Shown piece after piece: positions 7,574 through 15,293 of a stretch of DNA of 16,359 nt. Source of the stretch: an uncultured Oscillospiraceae bacterium (GTDB lineage: Bacteria; Bacillota; Clostridia; Oscillospirales; Oscillospiraceae). The notes under the pieces were generated by a model. The model was not told the DNA's origin, searched no databases, and was given only the letters and a program-made list of their open reading frames with translations. Where the stretch lies: positions 1 through 16,359 of the forward strand of contig CAKUOS010000048.1 in NCBI GenBank assembly GCA_934670025.1, read 5' to 3'. Both the position numbers and the translations under genes were made by a program. Numbering within the stretch: position 1 is the stretch's first letter; every line of letters starts with the position of its first letter.

Positions 7574-9058
7574 ATGGCAAAAATCGGTTTTGATCTTGAC
7601 AAATATCTGCGCCTGCAATCCGAACGGATCCTCGAGCGCGTGCATACCTTCGGCGGCAAGCTCTATCTGGAGTTCGGCGGCAAGCTGTTTGACGACTATC
7701 ATGCCTCGCGCGTGCTGCCGGGCTTCCTGCCCGACAGCAAGATGAAGGTGCTGCTGCAATTGAAGGATCAGGCGGAGATCGTCATCGCCATCAACGCCGC
7801 GCATATCGAGATGAACAAGCGCCGCGGCGATCTGGGCATCACGTACGATCTCGACGTCATGCGCCTCATCGACACGTTCCGGTCGATCGGGCTGTACGTC
7901 GGCAGCGTCGTCATCACGCAGTACGCCGGCCAGCAGGCCGCCGATCTGTTCCGCCGCAAGCTCGAAGCGCTGGGCGTGAAGGTCTACCGCCACTACCCCA
8001 TCGCGGATTATCCGTCGAATATCTCGCTCATCGTCTCCGACGACGGCTACGGCAAAAATGACTATATCGAGACGAGCCGCCCCATCGTCATCGTGACCGC
8101 GCCCGGCCCCGGCTCGGGCAAGATGGCGACCTGTCTCAGCCAGCTCTATCAGGAGCATCAGCGCGGCGTGCAGGCGGGCTATGCAAAGTATGAGACGTTC
8201 CCGATCTGGAACCTGCCCTTAAAGCACCCCGTGAACCTCGCATATGAGGCCGCGACGGCGGATCTTGCAGACGTCAACATGATCGACCCCTTCCATCTCG
8301 AAGCCTACGGCGAGACGACCGTCAACTATAACCGCGATATCGAGATCTTCCCGGTGCTCGAGACGATCTTCCGCGAAATTTTCGGCGAATGCCCGTACAA
8401 GAGCCCGACGGACATGGGCGTCAACATGGCGGGCTTCGCCATCTGCGACGACGCGGTCTGCCGCGAGGCGTCGTATCAGGAGATCATCCGGCGCTATTTT
8501 ACCACAGCCTGCGCCGTCAGAAAGGGCATTGCGCTGCCCGAGGAGCTGCGGAAGCAGGAAATGCTCATGAACTCGCTGCATCTGGACGTGACGATGCGCA
8601 AAACCGTCCAGCCCGCGCGCGACAAGGCCGCCGAGACGGGCGCGCCCGCCGCGGCCATCGAGCTGCCCGACGGCAGGATCGTCACCGGCAAGACCTCCGG
8701 GCTGATGGGCGCGGCCTCTGCGGCGCTTCTGAACGCCATCAAGCTCTCGGCCGGGATCGACGACCGCGTGAACCTCATCTCCCCGATGGTGCTCGCGCCG
8801 ATCCAGCATCTGAAGATCGAGCATCTCGGCAATGCCAATCCGCGGCTGCACACCGACGAGGTGCTCATCGCGCTGTCCATCAGCGCCGTAACGAACCCGA
8901 CGGCGGAGCTTGCCATGGAGGCGCTGGCCTCCCTGCGCGGCAGCCAGGCGCATTCGTCCGTCATTTTGTCCTCCGTCGACGAGGGAATGTTCAAGCGGCT
9001 GGGCATGAACGTCACGTTCGAGCCGGTCTATCAGTCGCACGCGCTCTATCATAAGTAA
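7574..9058 (+). CDS. DUF1846 family protein
   Basis: This 494-residue soluble protein is recognised as DUF1846 from its overall length and signatures: [15 protein letters not shown] at the start, [19 protein letters not shown], then [16 protein letters not shown] near the end. The family has no settled function that I know of. An APGPGSGK stretch at 176-183 looks like a nucleotide-binding P-loop, which hints at ATP/GTP use, but I cannot confirm the fold. There is no signal peptide, so it should be cytoplasmic. AAGGA lies about 13 nt before the ATG, slightly far, and no better start is visible. It is the first gene of an operon whose other two products are membrane-anchored envelope enzymes; the GH3 gene begins 11 nt after its stop. 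Confidence 0.9.
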   Translation: MAKIGFDLDKYLRLQSERILERVHTFGGKLYLEFGGKLFDDYHASRVLPGFLPDSKMKVLLQLKDQAEIVIAINAAHIEMNKRRGDLGITYDLDVMRLIDTFRSIGLYVGSVVITQYAGQQAADLFRRKLEALGVKVYRHYPIADYPSNISLIVSDDGYGKNDYIETSRPIVIVTAPGPGSGKMATCLSQLYQEHQRGVQAGYAKYETFPIWNLPLKHPVNLAYEAATADLADVNMIDPFHLEAYGETTVNYNRDIEIFPVLETIFREIFGECPYKSPTDMGVNMAGFAICDDAVCREASYQEIIRRYFTTACAVRKGIALPEELRKQEMLMNSLHLDVTMRKTVQPARDKAAETGAPAAAIELPDGRIVTGKTSGLMGAASAALLNAIKLSAGIDDRVNLISPMVLAPIQHLKIEHLGNANPRLHTDEVLIALSISAVTNPTAELAMEALASLRGSQAHSSVILSSVDEGMFKRLGMNVTFEPVYQSHALYHK

Positions 9059-9069
9059 AGGAGGCTCCT

Positions 9070-10428
9070 ATGGATCACCCGCGCAGCAAAGTACCCGCTG
9101 TTCTGGCCGTTCTGTTCTGTATCGCGCTGCTCGGCGGCGTAGGCGTGCTTCTGTGGAAGACGCTGCCCGCGAAGCAGGCGCAGCCCGTCGAATCCATAAA
9201 GACCGACGGCGTATTCGCGCAGGAGCCGTCCACGGCCGAACCGGACCGGACGGAGCCCTATCCGGACGCGCTTCCGGACAGCGCCGAACCGCCGAGCGCG
9301 CAGCAGCCGTCCGGCGAAGCGCAGACGCCGTCCGACGAAACGCCCGCCGAGCCGTCCGAAGAAGCGCCCGCGTCCGACGCGGATGCGAAGGCGCAGACGC
9401 TGCTTGCGTCCATGACGCAGGAGGAGAAGCTCTGGCAGCTGTTTTTCGTGACGCCCGAGGCCATCACAGGCGTTGAGACCGCCACCGTCGCGGGAAATGC
9501 GACGAAGCAGGCGCTCGAAGCGTACCCCGTCGGCGGCATCGTCTACTTTGCAAAGAATCTTGAAACGCGCGAACAGGCGCAGGCGCTGCTCGCCAACACG
9601 CAGTCGTATGCGAAGATCCCGCTGTTCCTCGGCGTTGACGAGGAGGGCGGCACGGTCAGCCGCATCGGCGCGAACGACGCGCTCGGCGGTACGAAGGTCG
9701 CGGATATGCGCTCGTTCGGCGACAAGGCCGACCCTGCGGCCGTCTATGACGCGGGCCAGTCGCTGGCCGCAAATCTGACGGGCCTCGGCTTCAATCTCGA
9801 CTTTGCGCCCGACTGCGACGTTGCCGCAGGACGCGACAGCGTCATCGGCAGCCGCTCGTTCTCCTCCGATCCGGAGCTGTGCGCGTCGCTTGCGGGCGTC
9901 GTTGCAAGGAGCCTGCGCGACGGCGGCGTCATCCCCTGCCTGAAGCATTTCCCGGGCTATGGCAGCGCGACGGTCGACGATCACAACGGCACGTCCGTCG
10001 TGGACAAGACGCTTGCCGAATTGCAGCAGACCGACCTTGTCCCCTTCGCGTCGATCATCTCCGCCGGCAATGCGCCGTTCGTCATGGTCACGCATCTGTC
10101 GTATCCCAATATCGTCGACGACGATACCCCGGCCGACCTGTCGGAGAAGATCGTGACGGGTCTTCTGCGCACGGAGCTTGGTTTTGACGGCGTCGTTATC
10201 ACCGATTCGCACGCGATGGCCGCCGTCACCGACCGCTATTCCGCCGGCGAGGCCGCCGTGATGGCCCTTTCGGCCGGGTGCGACATGATCCTCATGCCCG
10301 CCGATCTGCAAGCCGCGTTCGACGCGGTGCAGGCCGCCGTGCAGGACGGAACGCTCTCTCAGAGCCGCATCGACGAGAGCGTCCTGCGGATCCTGACCGT
10401 CAAGGCGCAGTTCGGCCTGCTTTCCTGA
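9070..10428 (+). CDS. Membrane-anchored GH3 glycosidase (beta-N-acetylhexosaminidase-like)
   Basis: This 452-residue protein has a single N-terminal membrane segment at about residues 9-29. A Pro/Glu/Ser/Ala-rich linker to about 105 is followed by one glycoside hydrolase family 3 catalytic domain. Visible family residues are GVDEEGG (188-194), KHFPGYG (292-298), the Asp303-x-His305 pair used as acid/base in NagZ-type enzymes, and the nucleophile Asp379 in VVITDSHAM. This single-domain form fits NagZ-like enzymes that remove terminal N-acetylglucosamine from peptidoglycan fragments. Substrate is inferred from family, not shown. The catalytic domain would face outside. AAAGGAGG precedes the ATG, and the capA-like gene follows 31 nt after its stop. 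Confidence 0.92.
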   Translation: MDHPRSKVPAVLAVLFCIALLGGVGVLLWKTLPAKQAQPVESIKTDGVFAQEPSTAEPDRTEPYPDALPDSAEPPSAQQPSGEAQTPSDETPAEPSEEAPASDADAKAQTLLASMTQEEKLWQLFFVTPEAITGVETATVAGNATKQALEAYPVGGIVYFAKNLETREQAQALLANTQSYAKIPLFLGVDEEGGTVSRIGANDALGGTKVADMRSFGDKADPAAVYDAGQSLAANLTGLGFNLDFAPDCDVAAGRDSVIGSRSFSSDPELCASLAGVVARSLRDGGVIPCLKHFPGYGSATVDDHNGTSVVDKTLAELQQTDLVPFASIISAGNAPFVMVTHLSYPNIVDDDTPADLSEKIVTGLLRTELGFDGVVITDSHAMAAVTDRYSAGEAAVMALSAGCDMILMPADLQAAFDAVQAAVQDGTLSQSRIDESVLRILTVKAQFGLLS

Positions 10429-10459
10429 ATCCCGGCAGCGACTGAAAGGATGTGTGTTT

Positions 10460-11713
10460 ATGGCTGCAACACCGAAGAAAAAGCCCTCCGCCATTCTGGG
10501 ACTTGTTTTGATCCTGCTGCTGCTCACGGCGGTCGCGCTCGGCGGCATATGGGTCGTGCGCAAGGCGTTCCAGCCGCGTATGTCGGACGCACGCGCCGCG
10601 CAGGAGACTCCGGCGCAGCCCGCTGCGCAATCCGCGCCTGTGACCGGAACGCAGACTGCCGCACAGGAGGCTCCCGCGCCGGTCCAGCCCGCGCAGGAGA
10701 CCGGCGGCGCGGCGCGCGTGACGCTCATGGCGCTCGGCGACGATCTGATCCACAACTGCGTCTACTGGTCGGCGCAGACACCGGAGGGCGGCTACGATTT
10801 CAGCCCGTTTTTTGACGATATCCGCCCCATCGTGCAGCAGTATGACATCGCGTGCATCAATCAGGAGACGATCCTGGTCGAAGACCGCGATCTCATCGAG
10901 AGCTACCCCGTCTTCGGCACGCCGGTCGAGATCGCCGACGCGCTGGCCGGCGCGGGCTTTGACGTCGTGACGCTGGCAAGCAACCACTGCTTCGACAAAA
11001 AAGAGACGGGCGTGAACGACACGCTCGCCTACTTCCATACCAATTACCCCGAGATCACCACGCTCGGCATCCACGATTCGGCCGGGGATGCGGAAAAGAT
11101 CCCCATCGTCGAGAAAAACGGCATCCGCATCGCCATGCTGAACTTTACCTACGGGCTCAACAACTCCATGCCGGCAAACGACTGGATGGTCGATATGCTT
11201 TCCGGGAAGGAAGCCGTCTGCGCGCGCATCGAACAGGCGCGCGAACAGGCCGATTTCGTCATCGTTTTCCCGCACTGGGGCACGGAGGACACGTTCACGC
11301 CCGACGACAACCAGCTCTCCTGGGCGCAGGCGATGGCCGACGCGGGCGCGGGCCTCATCATCGGCGGCCACACGCACACGCTCCAGCCCGTGGAGCTTCT
11401 GACATCGGCCGACGGCCGCGACGTGCCGGTCTACTACAGCCTCGGCAATTTCCTCTCGCACCAGACGGAGAAGATCAACCTGCTCGGCGGCATGGCGGCG
11501 GTCACGATCGTGCAGGAAAACGGTGAGACGTGGGTCGAGAGCTACGAGCTCAAGGGCACGGTCAATCTCATCCTCCGCAACACGAACACCGGCTGGTACG
11601 ACTACCGGCCCATGCTCCTCGAGCATTACACGCCCGCGCTTGCCGCGCAGAACCGCTTCACGGAGTGTACCGCCGACGCGATGCGCAGCCTGTTCGACAG
11701 CATCGTAAGCTGA
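10460..11713 (+). CDS. Membrane-anchored CapA-family metallophosphoesterase-like protein
   Basis: This 417-residue protein has one N-terminal membrane segment at about 10-33. A Gln/Ala/Pro-rich linker leads to a CapA (PGA_cap) domain from about 86. The metal-site motifs are all present: GDDLIH (93-98), NQE (124-126), NHCFD (155-159), HWG (251-253), and GGHTHTLQP with His283 and His285, followed by YSLGNF. CapA proteins are associated with poly-gamma-glutamate capsule export. Stand-alone copies without capB/capC, as here, often have unknown substrates. I chose ATG 10460, 9 nt after GAAAGGA; the in-frame GTG 6 nt earlier is too close to that site. It is the last gene of the operon and ends 20 nt before a terminator. 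Confidence 0.9.
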   Translation: MAATPKKKPSAILGLVLILLLLTAVALGGIWVVRKAFQPRMSDARAAQETPAQPAAQSAPVTGTQTAAQEAPAPVQPAQETGGAARVTLMALGDDLIHNCVYWSAQTPEGGYDFSPFFDDIRPIVQQYDIACINQETILVEDRDLIESYPVFGTPVEIADALAGAGFDVVTLASNHCFDKKETGVNDTLAYFHTNYPEITTLGIHDSAGDAEKIPIVEKNGIRIAMLNFTYGLNNSMPANDWMVDMLSGKEAVCARIEQAREQADFVIVFPHWGTEDTFTPDDNQLSWAQAMADAGAGLIIGGHTHTLQPVELLTSADGRDVPVYYSLGNFLSHQTEKINLLGGMAAVTIVQENGETWVESYELKGTVNLILRNTNTGWYDYRPMLLEHYTPALAAQNRFTECTADAMRSLFDSIVS

Positions 11714-11733
11714 TATCCATCTAAAAGTAAAAG

Positions 11734-11766
11734 AAGGTACAGCCCAATACCGGGCTGTACCTTTTT
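11734..11766 (+). terminator. Intrinsic terminator of the DUF1846-GH3-CapA operon
   Basis: A perfect 12-bp stem, AAGGTACAGCCC paired with 11752-11763, closes a 6-nt loop and runs into a short T tract, 20 nt after the capA-like stop. Confidence 0.88.
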
Positions 11767-11787
11767 GTATGTCTCCCGTATTTTGTT

Positions 11788-11895
11788 GTAGGGGCCGATG
11801 CCCACATCGGCCCGTTGGGAACCATCGAATTTGCCGAAGGGTTTCGCGTTTCGGATATGCCTGCTGCGCGGGCCGATGTAGGCATCGGCCCCTAC
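11788..11895. repeat. 108-bp inverted-repeat element between two terminators
   Basis: The 27-bp arms at 11788-11814 and 11869-11895 are reverse complements with one mismatch. They begin GTAGGGGCCGATGCC and enclose 54 bp with no gene. The element lies between the convergent capA-like and putP genes, just outside both terminators, a typical neutral landing place for a small non-autonomous palindromic element. The role is inferred; the symmetry is visible. Confidence 0.82.
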
Positions 11896-11917
11896 CCCCT
11901 CCGAGGGCAGATTCTGC

Positions 11918-11957
11918 AAAAACCGGACCGCAAACCAGCGAAGTGTTTGCGGTCCGG
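11918..11957 (-). terminator. Intrinsic terminator of putP
   Basis: On the minus strand a perfect 13-bp stem, CCGGACCGCAAAC with its complement, closes a 9-nt loop and is followed by TTTTT. It starts about 20 nt after the putP stop codon. Confidence 0.87.
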
Positions 11958-11976
11958 AAGAAAGGAACGGCTTCTG

Positions 11977-13518
11977 TTATTTCTTTCTGCTGACGGCGTC
12001 GTAGTCGTCGAGGATGGCCTGCTCCGGTGCGGGCGTCAGGAGCGACACGACGACGAGCACAATGCAGGCCGCAATGAATGCCGGCAGCAGCTCATAGATC
12101 GCCCACGCGCCGCCCAGAGGCGCGACAAGGTACTTCCAGACGAAGACCATCACGCCGCCCGTCAGCATACCGGCCAGCGCGCCCTGGCGCGTCGAGCGCT
12201 TCCAGAACAGCGCAAACAGCATGACCGGGCCGAACGCCGCGCCGAAACCGGCCCACGCGAACGACACGACGCGGAACACGGAGCTGTTGGGATCCCACGC
12301 GAGGACAATGCCGATGAGCGCGATGGCGACGACCGTCAGCCGCGCGGCGCGCATGGTGGTCTTTGCGTTCATTTTAATGCCGAAGAAATCCTGCATCAGA
12401 TCCTGCGACACGCTCGAAGCCGCGGCCAGCAGCTGCGAATCGGCCGTGGACATCGTCGCGGCCAGAATGCCCGAGAGGATGATGCCGGCCATGATGGCGA
12501 AGAAGACGCCGCTGCGGCTCATGAGATCGGCCATTTTGATGATGATCGTCTCAGCGTCGGCGCTCGTGGTGAGGAATTCGATCGCGCCCGTCTTGGACAC
12601 GCTGTAGCCGATGATGCCGATAAAGACCGCGATGAACATGGAGATAACGACCCAGATGGAGGCGATGCGGCGCGAATCGTTGAGCTTTTCCTCCTCCTTG
12701 ATGGCCATGAAGCGCAGCAGGATATGCGGCATACCAAAGTAGCCGAGACCCCACGCGAGCGTCGAGACGATGCTCAGGCCCGAGAACGTCGCGGCCGTGC
12801 CGGTCGCGGCGTCGTAGCCCTGCGTCAGGCTCAGATATCCCGGCAGCGCACGGGCGTTGTCCATGACGGCGTCAAGGCCGCCGGCCGTGTTGATGCCGAA
12901 GAGCACGATGACGATCAGCGCGACGGTCATGAAGACGGACTGGATGAGGTCGGTGAACGAGACGGCCATAAAGCCGCCCATGACCGTATAACCGATGACG
13001 ACGATCGCGCCGACGATCATCGCCGCGTGGTAGTCAACGCCAAAGAGGCTGCTGAAGAGCGTGCCGATGGCCTTGAAGCCCGAGGCCGTATACGGCACAA
13101 AGAACACGAGGATGACGAGCGCAGCGATGCACGAGAGCAGATGCTTTTTGTCGCCGTAGCGGCGGGAGAAGAAATCCGGGACGGTGATCGCGCCGATGCG
13201 CGCGGAATAGCGGCGCAGGCGGCGCGCGACGATCAGCCAGTTGAGGTAGGTACCGGCGGCAAGGCCGATGGTCGTCCATGTGACCTCCGGAAGGCCGAAC
13301 AGGTATGCAAGGCCGGGCAGGCCCATGAGCAGGTAGCTGCTCATGTCGCTGGCCTCGGCGCTCATGGCCGTGACGATGGGGCCCATCTTGCGTCCGCCGA
13401 GATAGAACTCGTCGGAGCTGCTGCCGCTGCCCTTTTTACCGAAATAGACGCCGACGAACACCATCGCGGCGAGATAGATGACAATGGTCAGGGAAATGAT
13501 AAGCTGTGCGCTGGACAT
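11977..13518 (-). CDS. putP: Sodium/solute symporter, PutP-like (sodium:proline)
   Basis: This 513-residue membrane protein has about thirteen hydrophobic segments and belongs to the sodium:solute symporter family. The stretch SAEASDMSSYLLMGLPG in the second segment, with its Ser/Ala and Pro-Gly features, closely follows the sodium- and proline-binding region of PutP. GLGYFGMPHILLRFMAIK is another PutP hallmark. It should bring in proline, or a related amino acid or osmolyte, with sodium. AAAGGAG lies properly before the ATG. It has its own terminator and a candidate promoter at 13563-13591, with a perfect palindrome just upstream. The TetR gene 190 bp upstream on the same strand may regulate it. 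Proline as the substrate is probable but not proven by sequence alone. Confidence 0.92.
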   Translation of the reverse strand: MSSAQLIISLTIVIYLAAMVFVGVYFGKKGSGSSSDEFYLGGRKMGPIVTAMSAEASDMSSYLLMGLPGLAYLFGLPEVTWTTIGLAAGTYLNWLIVARRLRRYSARIGAITVPDFFSRRYGDKKHLLSCIAALVILVFFVPYTASGFKAIGTLFSSLFGVDYHAAMIVGAIVVIGYTVMGGFMAVSFTDLIQSVFMTVALIVIVLFGINTAGGLDAVMDNARALPGYLSLTQGYDAATGTAATFSGLSIVSTLAWGLGYFGMPHILLRFMAIKEEEKLNDSRRIASIWVVISMFIAVFIGIIGYSVSKTGAIEFLTTSADAETIIIKMADLMSRSGVFFAIMAGIILSGILAATMSTADSQLLAAASSVSQDLMQDFFGIKMNAKTTMRAARLTVVAIALIGIVLAWDPNSSVFRVVSFAWAGFGAAFGPVMLFALFWKRSTRQGALAGMLTGGVMVFVWKYLVAPLGGAWAIYELLPAFIAACIVLVVVSLLTPAPEQAILDDYDAVSRKK

Positions 13519-13562
13519 GGTGAGGATCTCCTTTTCTCTTTCTTGCTTTACGGAACTACCGT

Positions 13563-13591
13563 ACTATATCACACGAGAATATAGACGTAAA
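13563..13591 (-). promoter_or_regulatory. Candidate promoter of putP (extended -10)
   Basis: On the minus strand TTTACG (13586-13591) and TATAGT (13563-13568) are 17 bp apart, with TG one base before the -10 box as in extended -10 promoters. It lies about 45 bp before the putP ATG. Confidence 0.5.
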
Positions 13592-13599
13592 TGCAGAAC

Positions 13600-13625
13600 G
13601 CCGTACAGAATATATTCTGTACGGC
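13600..13625. promoter_or_regulatory. 26-bp perfect palindrome, candidate operator for putP
   Basis: The half-site GCCGTACAGAATA is followed directly by its exact reverse complement. It lies 8 bp upstream of the candidate putP -35 box and 83 bp after the end of the TetR gene on their shared strand. A symmetric site with no spacer suits a dimeric regulator such as the neighbouring TetR protein. As RNA it could fold as an 11-bp hairpin with a TATA loop, but no T tract follows on either strand, so it is unlikely to be a terminator. Confidence 0.65.
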
Positions 13626-13708
13626 ATTTGTTGAATTTGCAGTTTTTATATGTAATATCAACGATTTTTTACAAGACGATTTTTGATTCTATCAACAGAA
13701 CGGAAAAA

Positions 13709-14296
13709 TTATTTTTTCCGATACCCCTCGAGCAGCAGCGGCAGCATCTGCGCCGAATACTGCGGCAGCGAATACTCGCCGCCGGACAGGCACCAGTCGT
13801 ACATCAGTCCGCGCTCAAACATGGCATACGCCTTGACGATGTCGTTGACGGTGCGCGCCGCGGTGAGCTCGCCCTGCGCCTGTCCGTCGGAGATGATCTG
13901 CCGCAGGAGCTTATAATACGTCCGCTTGCGGTCGAGCAGGTGCTTTTCGCCGCGCGTGACGAGCTGCGAGGCCAGCAGCCGCGTCAGAAGATCGATGGAG
14001 ACGGTGTTTTCGATCGTCGTGAACAGCTCGAAATTCAGCCAGCACAGCAGCCCGATGCAGTCCATGCCGCTGTGGTCGCGCTGCATGAGTTCCTCGTATT
14101 TTTCATCGAACAGCACCGACAGGGACGACAAAAGCGCGTCCTTGCCGTCAAAATAGTGATAAAACGAGCCTTTGGACGTCTGCGACTCGAAGATGATGTC
14201 CTCCACGGTCGTCTGCTCGTAGCCCTGCTCGTAAAACAGCTTCCACGCCGCCGCGACGATGCGCCCTTTTGTATTGCGGCCGCTCTTTTTCGCCAT
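13709..14296 (-). CDS. TetR/AcrR-family transcriptional regulator
   Basis: This 195-residue protein has the TetR N-terminal DNA-binding domain: KGRIVAAAWKLFYEQGYEQTT, then the helix-turn-helix VEDIIFESQTSKGSFYHYF at about 31-49, ending in the typical YHYFDGKDALL. The ligand-binding C-terminal part, about 60-195, is all helical in character and matches no effector class I can name. AAGGAGG lies 8 nt before the ATG, and a TTGACA promoter is at 14323-14351. Its nearest candidate target is putP, downstream on the same strand, where a perfect palindrome sits at the promoter. I see no copy of that palindrome at its own promoter, so self-regulation through the same site is not supported. Confidence 0.9.
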   Translation of the reverse strand: MAKKSGRNTKGRIVAAAWKLFYEQGYEQTTVEDIIFESQTSKGSFYHYFDGKDALLSSLSVLFDEKYEELMQRDHSGMDCIGLLCWLNFELFTTIENTVSIDLLTRLLASQLVTRGEKHLLDRKRTYYKLLRQIISDGQAQGELTAARTVNDIVKAYAMFERGLMYDWCLSGGEYSLPQYSAQMLPLLLEGYRKK

Positions 14297-14322
14297 ATCT
14301 GCGCCTCCTTCGGGTTTTTTCT

Positions 14323-14351
14323 ATCGTAATCCATCGCCGCATATTTGTCAA
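14323..14351 (-). promoter_or_regulatory. Sigma-A promoter of the TetR gene
   Basis: On the minus strand a perfect TTGACA (14346-14351) and TACGAT (14323-14328) are 17 bp apart, about 27 bp before the TetR ATG. It lies back to back with a candidate forespore promoter on the plus strand. Confidence 0.68.
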
Positions 14352-14356
14352 CGGAC

Positions 14357-14385
14357 GTATAAAGCGGCGCGTTCGGCCAAAACTA
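14357..14385 (+). promoter_or_regulatory. Candidate forespore (sigma-F-type) promoter of the 76-residue gene
   Basis: GTATA (14357-14361), a 14-bp spacer and GCCAAAACTA (14376-14385) fit the Bacillus sigma-F pattern GYATA / GGNRANAMTW with one mismatch in the -10 element. The expected start, near 14391-14393, would leave only about 11 nt before the ATG, barely including the GAGGTG binding site. That is tight and lowers confidence. No sigma-A promoter with a good -35 box was seen here on the plus strand. Confidence 0.4.
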
Positions 14386-14402
14386 GCTGCGAGGTGAAGC
14401 AT

Positions 14403-14633
14403 ATGCAGCACGAAGAGACGTTCCGTTACGATCCCACGCCCATGAATCACGACTTCCCCGGCCAGCCGGAGGACTGCTTTGACGTCGTCAACCAGTACGG
14501 CACGTACAACATCCAGGCCACCGCCAACACCGACAACGAATACCCCGCCATCGCGCAGGGGGTGCCGAAGGTCGGGCATTTCGCGCGGCGCAGCAAGGCG
14601 ATGTACGATCTGAGCCGCGGCAAAAAGCAGTGA
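14403..14633 (+). CDS. Small hydrophilic protein of unknown function (76 aa)
   Basis: I do not recognise this protein. It is 76 residues, polar, with no signal peptide and no membrane segment. The middle is the most distinctive part: DVVNQYGTYNIQATANTDN followed by EYPAIAQG. The C-terminal end is basic (ARRSKAMYDLSRGKKQ), which could suit nucleic-acid or surface binding, but that is a guess. GAGGTG lies 6 nt before the ATG; an upstream extension of the frame has no comparable start. It is divergent from TetR, is convergent with spoIIR with only 3 bp between stop codons, and has a candidate forespore promoter, so a sporulation-time role is possible. It has one cysteine. Confidence 0.72.
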   Translation: MQHEETFRYDPTPMNHDFPGQPEDCFDVVNQYGTYNIQATANTDNEYPAIAQGVPKVGHFARRSKAMYDLSRGKKQ

Positions 14634-14636
14634 CGC

Positions 14637-15245
14637 TTATTCGCCGAACAGGCGGGTTTTGAGCGCCTGCAGCAGCTCCAGCGACCGGAATTTCACGCTG
14701 TAGCTCTCGTCCGCCTGCGTCATGAGCGCGATCTCCGCCTGCGTAAAGCCGCCGGCGGCCGCCGCGGCGGCGAAGCCGTCCGCCGTCGCGGGCGTACATA
14801 GAGACGGGAAAATGACGCACCACCAGTTGTGGCCGTTCCCTTCGCCGAGCGTCACGCGCAAAGACGGATAGACGCCCGCAGGCAGGGAAAATGTACTGTA
14901 GACGCGCGTGGGAAACAGCTCCCGCCGAAAGCTCACGCGCGCAGTATCGGCGCTTCCTTCGGCGCGCAGGGCCGCGTTCGCGGCCGCCTCCAGCTGCGGA
15001 AGCCCGCCGGCAATAGCTGCGCGCGCGTCGGAGGCATCCGCCAGAAGCGCCCCGGCCTCGGCGAGCACCGCGTCGCGCACCACGAGCTTGACGCGCTGGT
15101 CCTCAGCCGCGTCGGAATTCGCCACGACGTGCAGCCGAATGAGCTTTTCGGCCATGCGCTGCTGCTGGCTTTGCAGCACGGCGCAGCCGGTCACGGTAAG
15201 CACGCACAGGAATGAGAGCACAAGAGAGATCGTCTGTTTTTTCAT
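14637..15245 (-). CDS. spoIIR: Stage II sporulation protein R
   Basis: SpoIIR is made in the forespore and secreted toward the mother cell, where it triggers SpoIIGA to process pro-sigma-E. The 202-residue protein shows the family signatures LIRLHVVANSDAAEDQRVKL and LPAGVYPSLRVTLGEGNGHN, followed by WWCVIFPSLC. The N-terminus is an export signal, and V-T-G-C ending at Cys21 fits a lipobox, suggesting it may be lipid-anchored. I chose the ATG at 15245, with GGCGGTG 6 nt upstream; the in-frame GTG three codons earlier is part of that same sequence. The start codon directly follows the ispE terminator hairpin, and a candidate sigma-F promoter overlaps the hairpin. The gene converges with the 76-residue gene, 3 bp apart. 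Confidence 0.93.
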   Translation of the reverse strand: MKKQTISLVLSFLCVLTVTGCAVLQSQQQRMAEKLIRLHVVANSDAAEDQRVKLVVRDAVLAEAGALLADASDARAAIAGGLPQLEAAANAALRAEGSADTARVSFRRELFPTRVYSTFSLPAGVYPSLRVTLGEGNGHNWWCVIFPSLCTPATADGFAAAAAAGGFTQAEIALMTQADESYSVKFRSLELLQALKTRLFGE

Positions 15246-15293
15246 AAAAAACACCGCCTGAACTGTTTTACAGACAGTTTAGACGGTGTTTTT
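15246..15293 (-). terminator. ispE terminator hairpin abutting the spoIIR start
   Basis: On the minus strand 15293-15274 pairs with 15266-15247 as a 20-bp stem (one C-A mismatch, one G-U pair) around a 7-nt loop. TTTTTT at 15251-15246 touches the spoIIR ATG. It begins 5 nt after the ispE stop. The 3' arm holds the spoIIR ribosome binding site AGGCGGTG, so read-through RNA from ispE would both terminate and mask that site. Confidence 0.8.

Noticed and set aside
10454..10459. GTG start two codons upstream for the CapA-like gene
   Set aside because: Only 3 nt from the GAAAGGA site; ATG at 10460 has proper spacing.
11815..13584. 589-codon open frame opposite putP
   Set aside because: Product is an Asp/Arg/His-rich low-complexity mirror of a membrane protein; putP is the real gene.
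13600..13625. Palindrome as TetR-gene terminator
   Set aside because: No T tract follows on the minus strand and the position beside the putP promoter fits an operator better.
15246..15254. GTG start for spoIIR three codons upstream
   Set aside because: That GTG belongs to the likely ribosome binding sequence, leaving no site ahead of it.
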